From Microvirga lenta (GTDB lineage Bacteria; Pseudomonadota; Alphaproteobacteria; Rhizobiales; Beijerinckiaceae), in the NCBI RefSeq assembly GCF_020532555.1, contig NZ_JAJBBR010000002.1, positions 372,001 to 436,000 on the forward strand: a stretch of 64,000 bases of DNA, given 5' to 3'. The position numbers and the translations under genes are program-made. Positions 8,349 to 17,557 of the stretch are shown here, one piece after another; position 1 is the stretch's first letter; each line of letters opens with the position of its first letter. Under the pieces are notes generated by a model, which did no database searches, was not told where the DNA came from, and saw only the letters and a list, made by a program, of their open reading frames with translations.

Positions 8349-9673
8349 CGGCGCGCTCCCGAGGCGGACGCCTTCGCGCGCCGGCCCAGCACGAGATAGG
8401 CGGCGGCCGTCCAGGAGAACGTGTCGCCTCCGAGACCCTCGCCCGTGGTGGGATCGAAATATTCGCAGAAGCCGGCCCGCTCGATGGCCCGGACGGTTGT
8501 CTGCTCGATCCGCTGGGCGAGGTTCTCGAGACCGTTCATGCGCAGGCCATCGGCAATGAGCCAGTTGACCACCGCCCAGACCGGCCCGCGCCAGTAGCGC
8601 TTCGGCTCGAAGGCCGGCGAGAAGGGAGCGGTCGAGGGCAGGCCCACGACCATGCCCTCGTGCCAGCGCTCGATCTCGGCCTGAACGGCCTGGCGCTGCG
8701 CATCGTCGATCCGCAGTGCCACGAGCGGCATGAAGCAGGCCTGGGTCGGAGCCTCCACATCCTCGCCTGAGACGAGATCGAGCGAGACGAAGCGGGAGAG
8801 ATGGGACCGCCAGCGGCGGGCGAGGCCTGCAGTGAGCCTGTCATGCATCTCCGACAGCTCCGCGCGCTCCGCTTCCCATCCGAAATCTTCGGCCAGATGA
8901 ATCAGATCGGCGGTCGCCCGGGCGAGGATGGCGGTCATCTGCACATCGGCGATCTTGAAGGGTGCGACCGCCCATTGCCGCTGCGGGTCCCAGCCGCATT
9001 CGCGGTAGGTATCGACCAGATGGATGAAGCGCTGGTAGTCCTCGTCCCGGGGCCGCATGGCGGCGTCCACATGGCCGGTATCCTTGCGCCGGATGGCCGT
9101 GGTCGTGCTGGTGGGAACCCGCGCGAGGGCCGCATCCCAGGCGGGCGAGTTGTCGCTGCCGCTCTCCCATGGATGAAGAATCGCCACGAGCCCGAGACCG
9201 TCCGGGTCGCGCGCGCGCAGCCACCAGCGGTGGGAGCGCAGGGCGGCCTGGAAGAGATTGCGGGTGCGCTCCGCCGCATTCGGCAGACCCGCCTCGACCG
9301 CCGCTTCGTGCACATGGCGAAGCGCCATGCCGAAGACCGGCGGCTGCGTGATGCCCGAGGTCGCGATCCGGTGCCGCGTGCCCCACACCTCGGGGCCGGG
9401 GAAATAGGTGTCGCTCGGCGCGTGGAACACGATATGCGGGATCATCCCGTCGTCCCACTGCCCCTCGATCAGCCGCTCCAGCTCGCGATAGGCGCGGTCG
9501 ACGTCGAAGGTGGCGAAGCCCATGGCCACGAAGGCGGAGTCCCAGTTCCACTGGAAGGGGTAGAGCCGGTCGGTGGGGACCGTGTAGCCGCCGCGATCGT
9601 TGCGGGTGAGGATCGCCCTTGCGGCCTCGTCCCTGTCGAGCTTGATCATATCGTCCATGGTCGTTCCATTCAT
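8345..9673 (-). CDS. MGH1-like (alpha/alpha)6-barrel glycoside hydrolase
   Basis: 442 residues. 'YPFQWNWDSAFVAMGFATFD' (near residues 35-52), 'WDDGMIPHIVFH' and 'GPVWAVVNWLIADGL' match the (alpha/alpha)6 catalytic domain shared by GH63-type enzymes, mannosylglycerate hydrolase and debranching-like glycosidases. No signal peptide, so it should act in the cytosol on the imported sugar. The start chosen (Met-Asn-Gly-Thr-Thr-Met) overlaps the stop of the upstream ABC ATPase gene by 4 nt; a second ATG five codons later is possible. It overlaps the SDR gene by 4 nt. Likely substrates are small glucosides or mannosides. Confidence 0.78.
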   Translation of the reverse strand: MNGTTMDDMIKLDRDEAARAILTRNDRGGYTVPTDRLYPFQWNWDSAFVAMGFATFDVDRAYRELERLIEGQWDDGMIPHIVFHAPSDTYFPGPEVWGTRHRIATSGITQPPVFGMALRHVHEAAVEAGLPNAAERTRNLFQAALRSHRWWLRARDPDGLGLVAILHPWESGSDNSPAWDAALARVPTSTTTAIRRKDTGHVDAAMRPRDEDYQRFIHLVDTYRECGWDPQRQWAVAPFKIADVQMTAILARATADLIHLAEDFGWEAERAELSEMHDRLTAGLARRWRSHLSRFVSLDLVSGEDVEAPTQACFMPLVALRIDDAQRQAVQAEIERWHEGMVVGLPSTAPFSPAFEPKRYWRGPVWAVVNWLIADGLRMNGLENLAQRIEQTTVRAIERAGFCEYFDPTTGEGLGGDTFSWTAAAYLVLGRRAKASASGARR

Positions 9674-10719
9674 GCTCGGGCGAGGGCGCGGCCCGTTGCG
9701 CCGTCGATCCAGGTCAGGCGGGAGGGGTCGACGGTCAGGGCGACGCGCTCCCCGGCGGTTACGTGGGCGGTGGGGGGCGCAACGATCCGGGCGAGCTGCC
9801 CGTCGATGGAGCCGGTCAGGAGCAGATGCGACCCCATGGGCTCCACCACCCGGACATCGAAGGGAATGCCCGAGCCGCCTGGGTCGAGGCTTGCATCCTC
9901 GCCGCGCAGGCCGAGTTCCAGCTCTCCGTCCGCAGGCGGGCACGGCACGGCGGCCTCGCCGATCCGCGCCATTCCCTGCGCACAGCGCACCTTGATGAAG
10001 TTCATCGGCGGACTGCCGAGGAAGCCTCCGACGAACCGGGTTGCCGGCGTCGCATAGACTTCGAGGGGCGTGCCGATCTGATCGATCTTGCCGCCGTACA
10101 TCACCGCGATCCGGTCGGCGAGGCCCATGGCCTCGGTCTGGTCGTGGGTCACGTAGATCGTGGTCGTGCCGGCCTCGCGCAGGACGGCCTTCAGCTCCGT
10201 ACGCATTTCGAGCCGCAGCAGGGCATCGAGGTTCGACAACGGCTCGTCCATGAGCAGCACCGCGGGCTCGACGGCGAGGGCGCGGGCCACCGCCACGCGC
10301 TGGCGCTGTCCGCCGGAGAGCTTCGCCGGATAGCGGTCGAGGTAGCTGTCGATATGCAGCAGCGAAGCAGCCCGCTCCACCTTGCGTTTCACCTCCGCCT
10401 GCGGCGCCTTCTGCATGCGCAAGCCGAAAGCCACGTTCTCGAACACGGTCATGTGCGGGAAAACGGCGTAGTTCTGGAACACCATGGCAAGGCCGCGCCT
10501 GCGCGGCGCCAGGTCGCTCACGTCGCGCCCGCCGATCACGACGCGGCCGGCATTCTGCTTCTCCAGCCCGGCAATGATGCGCAGAAGGGTGGTCTTGCCG
10601 CAGCCCGATGGGCCGAGCAGGGCGACGAACTCGCCGTCGCGGACGGTGAGGGAGACTTCCTGAAGCGCGCGGAAGGAGCCGAATTCCTTCACGACGCGGT
10701 CGATGACGATGTCGGCCAT
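9670..10719 (-). CDS. Sugar ABC transporter ATP-binding protein (MalK/UgpC type)
   Basis: 349 residues. Walker A 'GPSGCGKTT' near residue 37, Q-loop 'FQNYAVFPHMTV', signature 'LSGGQRQRVAVARALA', Walker B 'VLLMDEPLSNLD' and a C-terminal TOBE-like regulatory domain (about 240-349), as in CUT1-family carbohydrate importers. It energises the two permeases encoded just upstream. The ATG starts 11 nt downstream of the second permease stop and the gene overlaps the glycosidase start. Normal length. Confidence 0.93.
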   Translation of the reverse strand: MADIVIDRVVKEFGSFRALQEVSLTVRDGEFVALLGPSGCGKTTLLRIIAGLEKQNAGRVVIGGRDVSDLAPRRRGLAMVFQNYAVFPHMTVFENVAFGLRMQKAPQAEVKRKVERAASLLHIDSYLDRYPAKLSGGQRQRVAVARALAVEPAVLLMDEPLSNLDALLRLEMRTELKAVLREAGTTTIYVTHDQTEAMGLADRIAVMYGGKIDQIGTPLEVYATPATRFVGGFLGSPPMNFIKVRCAQGMARIGEAAVPCPPADGELELGLRGEDASLDPGGSGIPFDVRVVEPMGSHLLLTGSIDGQLARIVAPPTAHVTAGERVALTVDPSRLTWIDGATGRALARA

Positions 10720-10730
10720 GAGAGGCTCCG

Positions 10731-11591
10731 TTACTTGCTCGCGATGCCCCACACCGCGAACAGGTATTTCCTGACCGCGAAGATGAAGAGCACGGATGGG
10801 ATGATGAGAATGAAGCCGCCCGCGAAGCGGTAATGCAGCGGGCTCTCGGCGAGGATCCTCAGGAGATAGGCGGTCAATGTCCGTTCGCGCACGGTCAGGA
10901 TCGACGCGGCGAAGACCTCGTTCCAGGAGATCACGAAGGCGAAGATCGCCGTGGCGGCGAGCCCGGGAAGGGCCAGCGGCAGCACCACCTTCAGGAAGGC
11001 CTGGAACCGCGTGCAGCCGAAGACCCAGGCCGCCTCCTCGTATTCGCGCGGAATGCCCATGAACAGGCTCTGGGTCACCAGGGCCGCGAAGGGCAGCGCC
11101 AGCACCGTGTGGATGAGGGAAACGCCGAAAGGCGTGTCGTACAGGCCGAGACGGATGAAGGACACCGTGAGCGGCAGCGCCAGGATCGCCAAGGGAAAGG
11201 CGCGGGTGAGCAGGACGAGAAGCCGGTAGGCGTTCTGACCGCGGAAGCTGTAGCGCGCGAGCGCGTAACCTGCCGGCGCACCGAGGAGCACCGAGAAGAG
11301 CACCGTCAGTCCCGCCGCGATGAGCGAGTTGATCAGCGCGTTGAGGACGCCCTCGATGGCGAGGAACTGCATCATGGAGGCGACGGAAAAATCGGCCGGG
11401 AAGATAGTCTTCGGCCACCGGAAGACCCCGAGCCTGCCGCCGAAGGCGCCGAGCGCCACGAAGTAGATCGGCACGAGGACCCATGCCAGGAGCACGGCCA
11501 TCCCGGTCCAGAGGAGCAGGCGCCGCGCCGAGGGGAGCGTCGCGCCCCGGGCCGATGCGGGCTGCCGAAGTTCGGATGTGGTGGCTGTCAT
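10731..11591 (-). CDS. Carbohydrate ABC transporter permease (MalG type)
   Basis: 286 residues with six predicted transmembrane helices and the binding-protein-dependent transport EAA loop ('EYEEAAWVFGCTRFQAFLKVVLPLALPGL', about residues 180-210). It pairs with the MalF-type permease, whose gene it overlaps by 4 nt, to form the channel of the importer. Confidence 0.92.
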   Translation of the reverse strand: MTATTSELRQPASARGATLPSARRLLLWTGMAVLLAWVLVPIYFVALGAFGGRLGVFRWPKTIFPADFSVASMMQFLAIEGVLNALINSLIAAGLTVLFSVLLGAPAGYALARYSFRGQNAYRLLVLLTRAFPLAILALPLTVSFIRLGLYDTPFGVSLIHTVLALPFAALVTQSLFMGIPREYEEAAWVFGCTRFQAFLKVVLPLALPGLAATAIFAFVISWNEVFAASILTVRERTLTAYLLRILAESPLHYRFAGGFILIIPSVLFIFAVRKYLFAVWGIASK

Positions 11592-12439
11592 GGCAGCTGC
11601 TCCGGACGGGTGCGCAGGACGCGCAGGTAGACGGCGGTCGCGGCCAGCGAGATCGCCATGATGAGGACCGCATAGGCGGCCGCAACGCCGTAGTTCTGGT
11701 TCTCGTTCTGCCAGGTATAGGCCTCGCCGGCGAGAACGGGGAAATTGCGCCCGCCGAGGGCGTAGACGACGGCGAAGACCTCGAAGGCGAGCACGGTGCG
11801 CAGGATGAGCGCCGATTGCAGGCTGGGCTTCAGGAGCGGCAGCGTGATCCTGCGAAAGCGCGTCCAGGGTCTTGCCCCGAAGATTTCGGCGGCCTCGGAG
11901 AATTCCTTCGGAATGAGCTGGAGACCGGCAATCAGGATCACGAGAACGATGGCGGTCGCGCGCCAGACTTCGGCGGCCGCGATGGCGAAGAAGAGGCTCC
12001 AGGGCGTCTCCTGGGAGAGCCAGCCCACCGGTCCGGGAATGAGCCCCAGGGCATAGAGCGCGGAATTCAGGTAGCCCGTGTTCTGCAGAAGCGCGAGCCA
12101 GGCGAGGCCCGCCGCCAGATCGGAGATGCCCAAAGGAATGGTGAGGATCCAGAGCGCGATGTCGCGCCCCTTTTCCAGCTTGGACACCATCGTCGCCATG
12201 GCCAGGGCGAGCACGACCTGGACGGGGACGACCACGAGCGTCAGCAGGAACGTGTTGCGCACGGCCAGCGAAAAGTTCAGGTCGTTCACCATGCGCTCGT
12301 AATTGGCGAGCGACAGCTCATCGCCCGCCGAGAACGACAGCCATATGGTCTGGACGAGCGGGATGAGAAAAAACGCGCCGAGAAAGACGACCGACGGCGC
12401 GATGAGGGCATAGGGTATCCAGGACGTGCGCGCAGGCAT
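11588..12439 (-). CDS. Carbohydrate ABC transporter permease (MalF/UgpA type)
   Basis: 283 residues, six transmembrane segments. N-terminal 'YALIAPSVVFLGAFFLIPLVQTIWLSF' is the common start of MalF/UgpA permeases, and the EAA loop 'EFSEAAEIFGARPWTRFRRITLPLLKPSL' lies near residues 185-213. Overlaps the second permease by 4 nt. It is separated from the binding-protein gene by a 63-nt gap containing a strong hairpin. Confidence 0.92.
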   Translation of the reverse strand: MPARTSWIPYALIAPSVVFLGAFFLIPLVQTIWLSFSAGDELSLANYERMVNDLNFSLAVRNTFLLTLVVVPVQVVLALAMATMVSKLEKGRDIALWILTIPLGISDLAAGLAWLALLQNTGYLNSALYALGLIPGPVGWLSQETPWSLFFAIAAAEVWRATAIVLVILIAGLQLIPKEFSEAAEIFGARPWTRFRRITLPLLKPSLQSALILRTVLAFEVFAVVYALGGRNFPVLAGEAYTWQNENQNYGVAAAYAVLIMAISLAATAVYLRVLRTRPEQLP

Positions 12440-12464
12440 GAATCCGCTCCGACCGCAGGGTGAA

Positions 12465-12492
12465 GCCCCGGCGGATTGGCATCCGCCAGGGC
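12465..12492 (-). terminator. Hairpin between binding-protein and permease genes (possible attenuator)
   Basis: GGCGGAT-TGGC-ATCCGCC forms a 7-bp stem with a 4-nt loop, extended by four more pairs after one mismatch. It lies just after the binding-protein stop. Such hairpins commonly stabilise the upstream message or lower permease expression relative to the binding protein. There is no U-tract, so full termination is unlikely. Confidence 0.45.
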
Positions 12493-12502
12493 CGGAGGCT
12501 GA

Positions 12503-13786
12503 TCAGTTGACGGGGCAGGCGCCCTGGCTCGGCTTGTCCGGCGCCCAGCACGGTGCGCCGGTCTCCTTCATGAGTGTTTCGAGCGTCTTCGCCTGCTCCT
12601 GCAGCACGGTCCGGACCGGCTCGTTGCGCAGTACGATGCGCTGGAACGTGTCGGAATAGACCTTGTTGAACTCGCCGCCCTTGGCGCCGAGGCCGACGGG
12701 CAACAGGGAGACGAGCGCGTCCTTGGCGTTCTGCGTCGCGTCCACCGCTGCGGCGAGCTGCTTGATGCCGGGAGCGAGATCGGCCGGCAGTTCCGCCTTC
12801 ACCACGGGGAAGAAGCCGACCTCGGTCGCGGTCAGGATCTGCGTTTCCGGCTTGGTCATGTGGTCGATCACGGCCACCGCGCCTTCACGGTTCGGCGAGT
12901 CCTTCGGGATCGCCAGACCTGCGATCACGGGCATGTAGCCGCGCCCCTTCGGGCCGGCAGGGGCCGGGAACGCCACGTATTGGTCGGGCTGCAGGGTGAG
13001 CGCCTCCTTCACGCGGGCGATGTGGTCCCAGGCGATCCAGACCTCGCCCGCGAGCAGGGGCTCCTGCATGAAATTGTAGTTGGTGGAGTTGGGGTTCGAC
13101 ACCGCCCACAGCTCCTTCATGGCGTTCCAGGCCGCCTCGGCCTCGGGCGACTTGAAGGTCGTGACGACGCCGCCGGTGAAGGACGGATAGAGATATCCCT
13201 GGAAGAAACGCGGCATGAGCCCCGTCGGGCCGGCCGGGAAGCCCAGGCGGCGCTGTCCGGTCTTGTCGGCGATGTTCTTGGCCCATTGCTGGAGCTGCTC
13301 GTAGGTGAGCGTATTCACATCCGCGCCCTGCGGCAGGTACTGCAGGGCCTGCTTGTTGGCGACCATCACGTAGGTCGCCTGCATCCACGGGATGTATTGC
13401 TGCTTGCCCGTCCCGAGCTTGCCGAGATCCATGAGGCTCGCGGGGATGCCGCGGCCGGCCACCTTCGCGACCACATCGTCGATGGGCTGGATGTCGTCCG
13501 GAACATGCGGCTGGAGCTCGCCGTGCAGGGCGCCCACCACGCTGGCGGTGCGCTTGCCCGCCTGCGTCTCGGCCTTCATGCGCACGGCAAAGGCCGGAGG
13601 CTCGTCCACCACATAGGTGACGTTGCCGGAAAGGCCCTCCAGGAGCACCTCGCGCACCTTGGTGGCTTCCTCGATCGGACGAAGCTGGGTCGAGTAGAAG
13701 ATCGTTTCCTGCGCCTGCGCGGCGGCGAGCCCTCCGAGAAAGGCAGCCGCGACGGCGATGGCGCGTAAAGGCACCTGATGCGTCAT
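12503..13786 (-). CDS. ABC transporter sugar-binding protein (extracellular solute-binding family 1)
   Basis: 427 residues. A signal peptide is visible (positively charged start, hydrophobic 'AIAVAAAFLGGLAAAQA', cleavage near residue 25). The mature part has the layout of CUT1 solute-binding proteins, including 'GEVWIAWDHIARVKEALTL' and a C-terminal region ending in two Cys ('APCWAPDKPSQGACPVN') that could form a disulfide. Periplasmic receptor of the importer. First structural gene after the LacI regulator gene (68 nt gap). The ligand is unknown; context suggests a glycoside or uronate-containing sugar. Confidence 0.88.
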   Translation of the reverse strand: MTHQVPLRAIAVAAAFLGGLAAAQAQETIFYSTQLRPIEEATKVREVLLEGLSGNVTYVVDEPPAFAVRMKAETQAGKRTASVVGALHGELQPHVPDDIQPIDDVVAKVAGRGIPASLMDLGKLGTGKQQYIPWMQATYVMVANKQALQYLPQGADVNTLTYEQLQQWAKNIADKTGQRRLGFPAGPTGLMPRFFQGYLYPSFTGGVVTTFKSPEAEAAWNAMKELWAVSNPNSTNYNFMQEPLLAGEVWIAWDHIARVKEALTLQPDQYVAFPAPAGPKGRGYMPVIAGLAIPKDSPNREGAVAVIDHMTKPETQILTATEVGFFPVVKAELPADLAPGIKQLAAAVDATQNAKDALVSLLPVGLGAKGGEFNKVYSDTFQRIVLRNEPVRTVLQEQAKTLETLMKETGAPCWAPDKPSQGACPVN

Positions 13787-13854
13787 GTGTTTCCTCCGTC
13801 GGCCCCTTCGTTGCAGCGCTCGGCCCGGGTCCGGGAGGCCGAGAGCCTCTCACG

Positions 13855-14862
13855 TCAGTTCGGTGTTCCGTGGGTTGCCCGCGGAACCTGCCGAACCGGC
13901 AGAATCGTCTGAAGCTCGCGCGGGTCGCGGCCGCCCAGACGGGCGATCAGCATTTCGGCGAGCTGCCGCCCCACATCGGGAGTGGCGATCTCCATGGTGG
14001 AGAGCGGCGGATCCGTGAATGCGGCCGACGGCAGATTGTCGTGGCCGATCACGGCGATATCGCGTCCGGCGGCGAGGCCCCTGTCCTTGAGCGCACTCAA
14101 GGCGCCGATGGCGATGCTGTCGGTGGCGCAAAGGATGCTCGTCGGCGGCGTCGGCTGGTCCAGAAGCCACAGGGTCGCCTCGTAGCCGCCGGCCTCGGTC
14201 GGCTGGGAGGCGCGTTCGAGCGCATCCGTCAGTCCTTCCTCGGCAAGACCGGCGAGCCATCCGCTGCGGCGCAGGTGAGCGAAGGTGAGATCCTGCGGCG
14301 CCGCGATATGGGCGATGCGGCGATGCCCCATGGATGCGAGCAGGCGGGTCGCCTCGCGGAACCCGGCCGCGCCGTCGCCGTCGATATAGGCATGTTCCTC
14401 GGAACGGCCCGTGCGCCCGTGGGTGACGAAAGGAATGCCGCGCTCCTTCAGGAAGGCGACGCGCTCGTCGTCGAGACGGGTACGCACGACGATGACCGCA
14501 TCCGCGCGTCCGCCCTCGATCAGCCGTCGGTAAGTCTCCATCTCCGCCGCGCGGCTCGCCGTGGGCAGGAGCATCAGGTCGAGCCCCTCCTCCGCCAGAC
14601 GCTGGCTGCAGGCTGCGAGCATGTTCAGAAAGACCGCCGGCCCGAACCGGCCCGGCTCCAGCGGCAGAGTGACCGCGATGGCCTCGGCCCTGCGCCGCCT
14701 CAGGCTGCGGGCCGCGGAATTCGGCCGGTAGTTGATCGCCTGCGCCGCAGCGCGCACACGCTCGCGAGTGGCGGGAGCCACATCGGAATAGCCGTCGAGC
14801 GCCCGCGACACAGTCGTGATCGACAGACCCAGCGTTTGCGCAAGTTGCTTCAGCTTCGACAC
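13855..14862 (-). CDS. LacI-family transcriptional regulator of the sugar operon
   Basis: 335 residues from a GTG start. N-terminal LacI helix-turn-helix 'KLKQLAQTLGLSITTVSRALDGYSDVAPATRERV' begins at residue 3 and a periplasmic-binding-like sugar domain follows (about 60-330). The frame also opens 17 codons upstream at a TTG. I prefer the GTG because it starts right before the helix-turn-helix and has a GGAG box about 11 nt upstream, and because the upstream extension covers a LacI-type palindrome. It stands between the ABC operon (same strand) and the divergent uxuA gene, so it probably controls both. The effector is likely a uronate or sugar-acid intermediate. Confidence 0.88.
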   Translation of the reverse strand: MSKLKQLAQTLGLSITTVSRALDGYSDVAPATRERVRAAAQAINYRPNSAARSLRRRRAEAIAVTLPLEPGRFGPAVFLNMLAACSQRLAEEGLDLMLLPTASRAAEMETYRRLIEGGRADAVIVVRTRLDDERVAFLKERGIPFVTHGRTGRSEEHAYIDGDGAAGFREATRLLASMGHRRIAHIAAPQDLTFAHLRRSGWLAGLAEEGLTDALERASQPTEAGGYEATLWLLDQPTPPTSILCATDSIAIGALSALKDRGLAAGRDIAVIGHDNLPSAAFTDPPLSTMEIATPDVGRQLAEMLIARLGGRDPRELQTILPVRQVPRATHGTPN

Positions 14863-14891
14863 TGTGAGCAGATCTCCTGCCTTCAGTGCAG

Positions 14892-14905
14892 CCGAAACGT
14901 TTTGG
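14892..14905. promoter_or_regulatory. Candidate LacI-family operator
   Basis: CCGAAACGTTTTGG has a perfect AAACGTTT core with a central CG, the pattern recognised by many LacI regulators. It lies about 30 nt before the preferred regulator start and about 50 nt before uxuA, suited to autoregulation and to control of uxuA. Sequence evidence only. Confidence 0.5.
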
Positions 14906-14953
14906 GAAGTCAATAAGGCTGTGCTAACAACCCGGTGAACAAAGGAGGATACG

Positions 14954-16144
14954 ATGCGGCAGGCATGGCGTTGGTTCGGATCGGACGATCCGGTGAAACT
15001 CGACTACATCCGGCAGGCAGGCGCCACGGACATCGTCTCGGCCCTGCACCATCTTCCTCCGGGAGAGGCGTGGACCCGCGCCGAGGTCGAACGCCACCGC
15101 GACCTGATCGAGGCCACGCCGCAGGGACGCACGAAGCTCACCTGGAGCGTCGTCGAAAGCATTCCCGTGCCCGACGACGTGAAGCGCCAGGGCAGAAACG
15201 CCACCCGCTCCATCGAGACCTGGATCGCCAGCCTCGAGGCCGTGGCAGCCGCCGGGCTGAAGATCGTCTGCTACAACTTCATGCCGGTGCTCGACTGGAC
15301 GCGCACCGACCTCGACTGGCCGCTTCCGACCGGTGCGACGGCCCTCCGCTTCGATCAGGCCCGTCTTGCCGCCTTCGACCTCCATATCCTGAAGCGCGCA
15401 GGCGCCGAGGCGGATTACGACGAGGCCACCCGGGCCCGGGCAAAGGTCATCGCCGATGCCCTGACCGACGACGAGGCGGAAACGCTCACCAGCACCATGG
15501 CGGCGGGCTTGCCGGGACGGACGACGGACGTTCTCGACCTCGACGGCTTCCGCGACCGCCTCGCCTCTTATGGCGACATCACGCCGGACCGGCTTCGCGC
15601 TCATCTGATCGGCTTCCTGGAGGCCGTGACGCCCACGGCGGAGCGGCTGGGGGTGAAGCTGACCCTGCACCCTGACGACCCGCCGCGCCCGCTCTTCGGG
15701 CTGCCCAGGATCGCCTCCACGGCGGATGATTACGACCAGCTGTTCCGGGCGGTCCCATCCACCTCGAACGGCATGTGCTTCTGCACCGGCAGCCTCGGCG
15801 TGCGCGCCGACAACGATCTGCCCGCCATGGTGCGTCAGTTCGCGGAGCGCATTCACTTCGTGCACCTGCGGGCGACGCGCCGCGATGCGGACGGCCTGAG
15901 CTTCCACGAGGCCGACCATCTCGACGGCGACGTGGACATGGTGGCGGTGATCGAGGCGCTTCTCGCGGAGGACCGTCGCCGGCCGGAAAACGAGACCCTG
16001 CCCTTCCGTCCCGATCACGGACATCGCATGCTCGACGATCTCGACCCGAACCGGCGCGTCAATCCGGGCTATACCGCCATCGGCCGTCTCAAGGGACTGG
16101 CCGAGCTGCGCGGGATCATCCGTGCTCTCGAACGCACGCATTAG
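14954..16144 (+). CDS. uxuA: Mannonate dehydratase UxuA
   Basis: 396 residues. Cytosolic enzyme of the hexuronate pathway: D-mannonate to 2-keto-3-deoxy-D-gluconate plus water. Full family length, with the TIM-barrel metal-site segments 'LHPDDPP' (238-244), 'CTGSLG' (277-282), 'HFVHLR' (301-306) and 'PDHGH' (353-357). A near-perfect ribosome binding site AAAGGAGG ends 5 nt before the ATG, predicting strong translation. It is divergent from the LacI gene with the candidate operator between them. Fructuronate reductase and KDG kinase are not in the window, unless the SDR takes the reductase role. Confidence 0.95.
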   Translation: MRQAWRWFGSDDPVKLDYIRQAGATDIVSALHHLPPGEAWTRAEVERHRDLIEATPQGRTKLTWSVVESIPVPDDVKRQGRNATRSIETWIASLEAVAAAGLKIVCYNFMPVLDWTRTDLDWPLPTGATALRFDQARLAAFDLHILKRAGAEADYDEATRARAKVIADALTDDEAETLTSTMAAGLPGRTTDVLDLDGFRDRLASYGDITPDRLRAHLIGFLEAVTPTAERLGVKLTLHPDDPPRPLFGLPRIASTADDYDQLFRAVPSTSNGMCFCTGSLGVRADNDLPAMVRQFAERIHFVHLRATRRDADGLSFHEADHLDGDVDMVAVIEALLAEDRRRPENETLPFRPDHGHRMLDDLDPNRRVNPGYTAIGRLKGLAELRGIIRALERTH

Positions 16145-16189
16145 CAAAAGCAACGGAGGGCCGGGCCGACGGGCGCCCGTCTCTCCGGA

Positions 16190-17482
16190 TCAGCCCTGCA
16201 ATTCGCGCTCGACGCCTGCCGCGATGTCCAGCAGCCGATGGTCATGGCCATGCCGGGCCACGAGCATGAGACCGACCGGCCGCGCATGGCCCTGGATCGG
16301 CAGCGAGATGCCGGTCAGATCGAACTGGTTGCCGAACATCGTGTTGCGCAGGACCAGCCAGTCGGTGTGGTTGTAGAGCTTGTCGTTATCCAGAAGCGGT
16401 GCCGTCAGAGGAGCCGAGATGGTGGTCGTCGGCAGGGCCAGCACATCGATGGAAGCGAGCCGCTCGTCCATGGCGGCGGCAAGGGCGCGCCGGCGCCGGA
16501 TCATGCGAATGTAGACGGGCGCCGGGACCTTGCCGCTTCGGGCAATCCACCACCGCACCCGCGGATCGATCATCTCGGCCCTCTCGTCGAGCCAGTCGGC
16601 ATGGACCTCCGCCGCCTCGATGGAGGCGATCGAGGCGTGAACCGTGGTCTCCGCCATGGCTGCGAGCAGATCCTCGATGCCGTGCTCGACGATTCTCGCG
16701 CCCGCCCTTGCGAGGTGCTGCAGGCTCGCCTCGAAGGCATCCCCGACCATCGGCTCCTGCTCGTCGAAGAGCCTGCCGCGCGGCACGCCGATTCGGAGCC
16801 CCGCGAGCGGAAAGGCCTTGACGGTCCGAGGCTCCTCGCCGGCCATGATCGCGTCGGCATCGGCGCAATCCTGAACATTTCGCGCCAGCGGCCCGATGGA
16901 GTCGAGGCTGGGCGAGAGCGGAAAGGCGCCGTCCAGCGGCACCCGCCGGGCCGTCGGCTTGAAGCCGACCACGCCGTTGAGCGCCGCCGGGATCCGGACA
17001 GAACCGCCCGTGTCGCTGCCGATGGAGATGTCACTCGTCCCCTCGGCCACGCTCACGCCGGCGCCGGAGGACGAACCGCCGGGAATCCGGTCGGGATCCG
17101 CCGCGTTGCCGGGCGTGCCGTAATGCGGGTTGAGGCCGAGACCGGAGAAGGCGAACTCGACCATGTTGGTCTTGCCGATGATCACCGCGCCGGCCTGCCG
17201 CAATCTCCGGACAATGGCCGCATCCCGCTGCGCGGGAGGGGCGTCCTTCAGAACGATCGATCCGGCCGTGGTGGCCTCGCCCGCCACGTCGAACAGATCC
17301 TTGATCGAGACGATGGCGCCATCGAGCGGACCGAGGGACAGCCCGGCCCTCCTGCGGGCGTCGGCGGCATCGGCGGCAATGCGTGCGACCTCGTCGTAGA
17401 TGCGCAGGAAGACCCGCTCCTCGGACGCGCGCCGGTTCAACCGCGCGAGAATCTCTTCGAGTCGCTCTCTGACGCTCGTCAT
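16190..17482 (-). CDS. Amidase signature family hydrolase
   Basis: 430 residues. The Ser-cisSer-Lys triad of the amidase signature family is visible: Lys61 in 'VSIKDLFD', cis-Ser137 in 'PGGSSSGAG', and nucleophile Ser161 in 'GSDTGGSVRIPA', with the normal 76/24 residue spacing. It hydrolyses a carboxamide; the substrate cannot be predicted, and sequence alone does not separate it from urea-carboxylate or aryl-amide hydrolases. Single gene, convergent with uxuA. About 75 nt lie between its start and the end of the TPR gene on the same strand. Confidence 0.9.
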   Translation of the reverse strand: MTSVRERLEEILARLNRRASEERVFLRIYDEVARIAADAADARRRAGLSLGPLDGAIVSIKDLFDVAGEATTAGSIVLKDAPPAQRDAAIVRRLRQAGAVIIGKTNMVEFAFSGLGLNPHYGTPGNAADPDRIPGGSSSGAGVSVAEGTSDISIGSDTGGSVRIPAALNGVVGFKPTARRVPLDGAFPLSPSLDSIGPLARNVQDCADADAIMAGEEPRTVKAFPLAGLRIGVPRGRLFDEQEPMVGDAFEASLQHLARAGARIVEHGIEDLLAAMAETTVHASIASIEAAEVHADWLDERAEMIDPRVRWWIARSGKVPAPVYIRMIRRRRALAAAMDERLASIDVLALPTTTISAPLTAPLLDNDKLYNHTDWLVLRNTMFGNQFDLTGISLPIQGHARPVGLMLVARHGHDHRLLDIAAGVERELQG

Positions 17483-17557
17483 GACGATGGGACCTGCCGC
17501 CTCGGGTGATCGAAGTCGGCTAGCATCCAGGCGGCCACGGGGCTGTCAAGCCTCCCG

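Noticed and set aside
16168..16181. Palindrome GACGGGCGCCCGTC between uxuA and the amidase gene as a terminator
   Set aside because: It has no loop and no U-tract; it could be a weak bidirectional signal but the evidence is thin.
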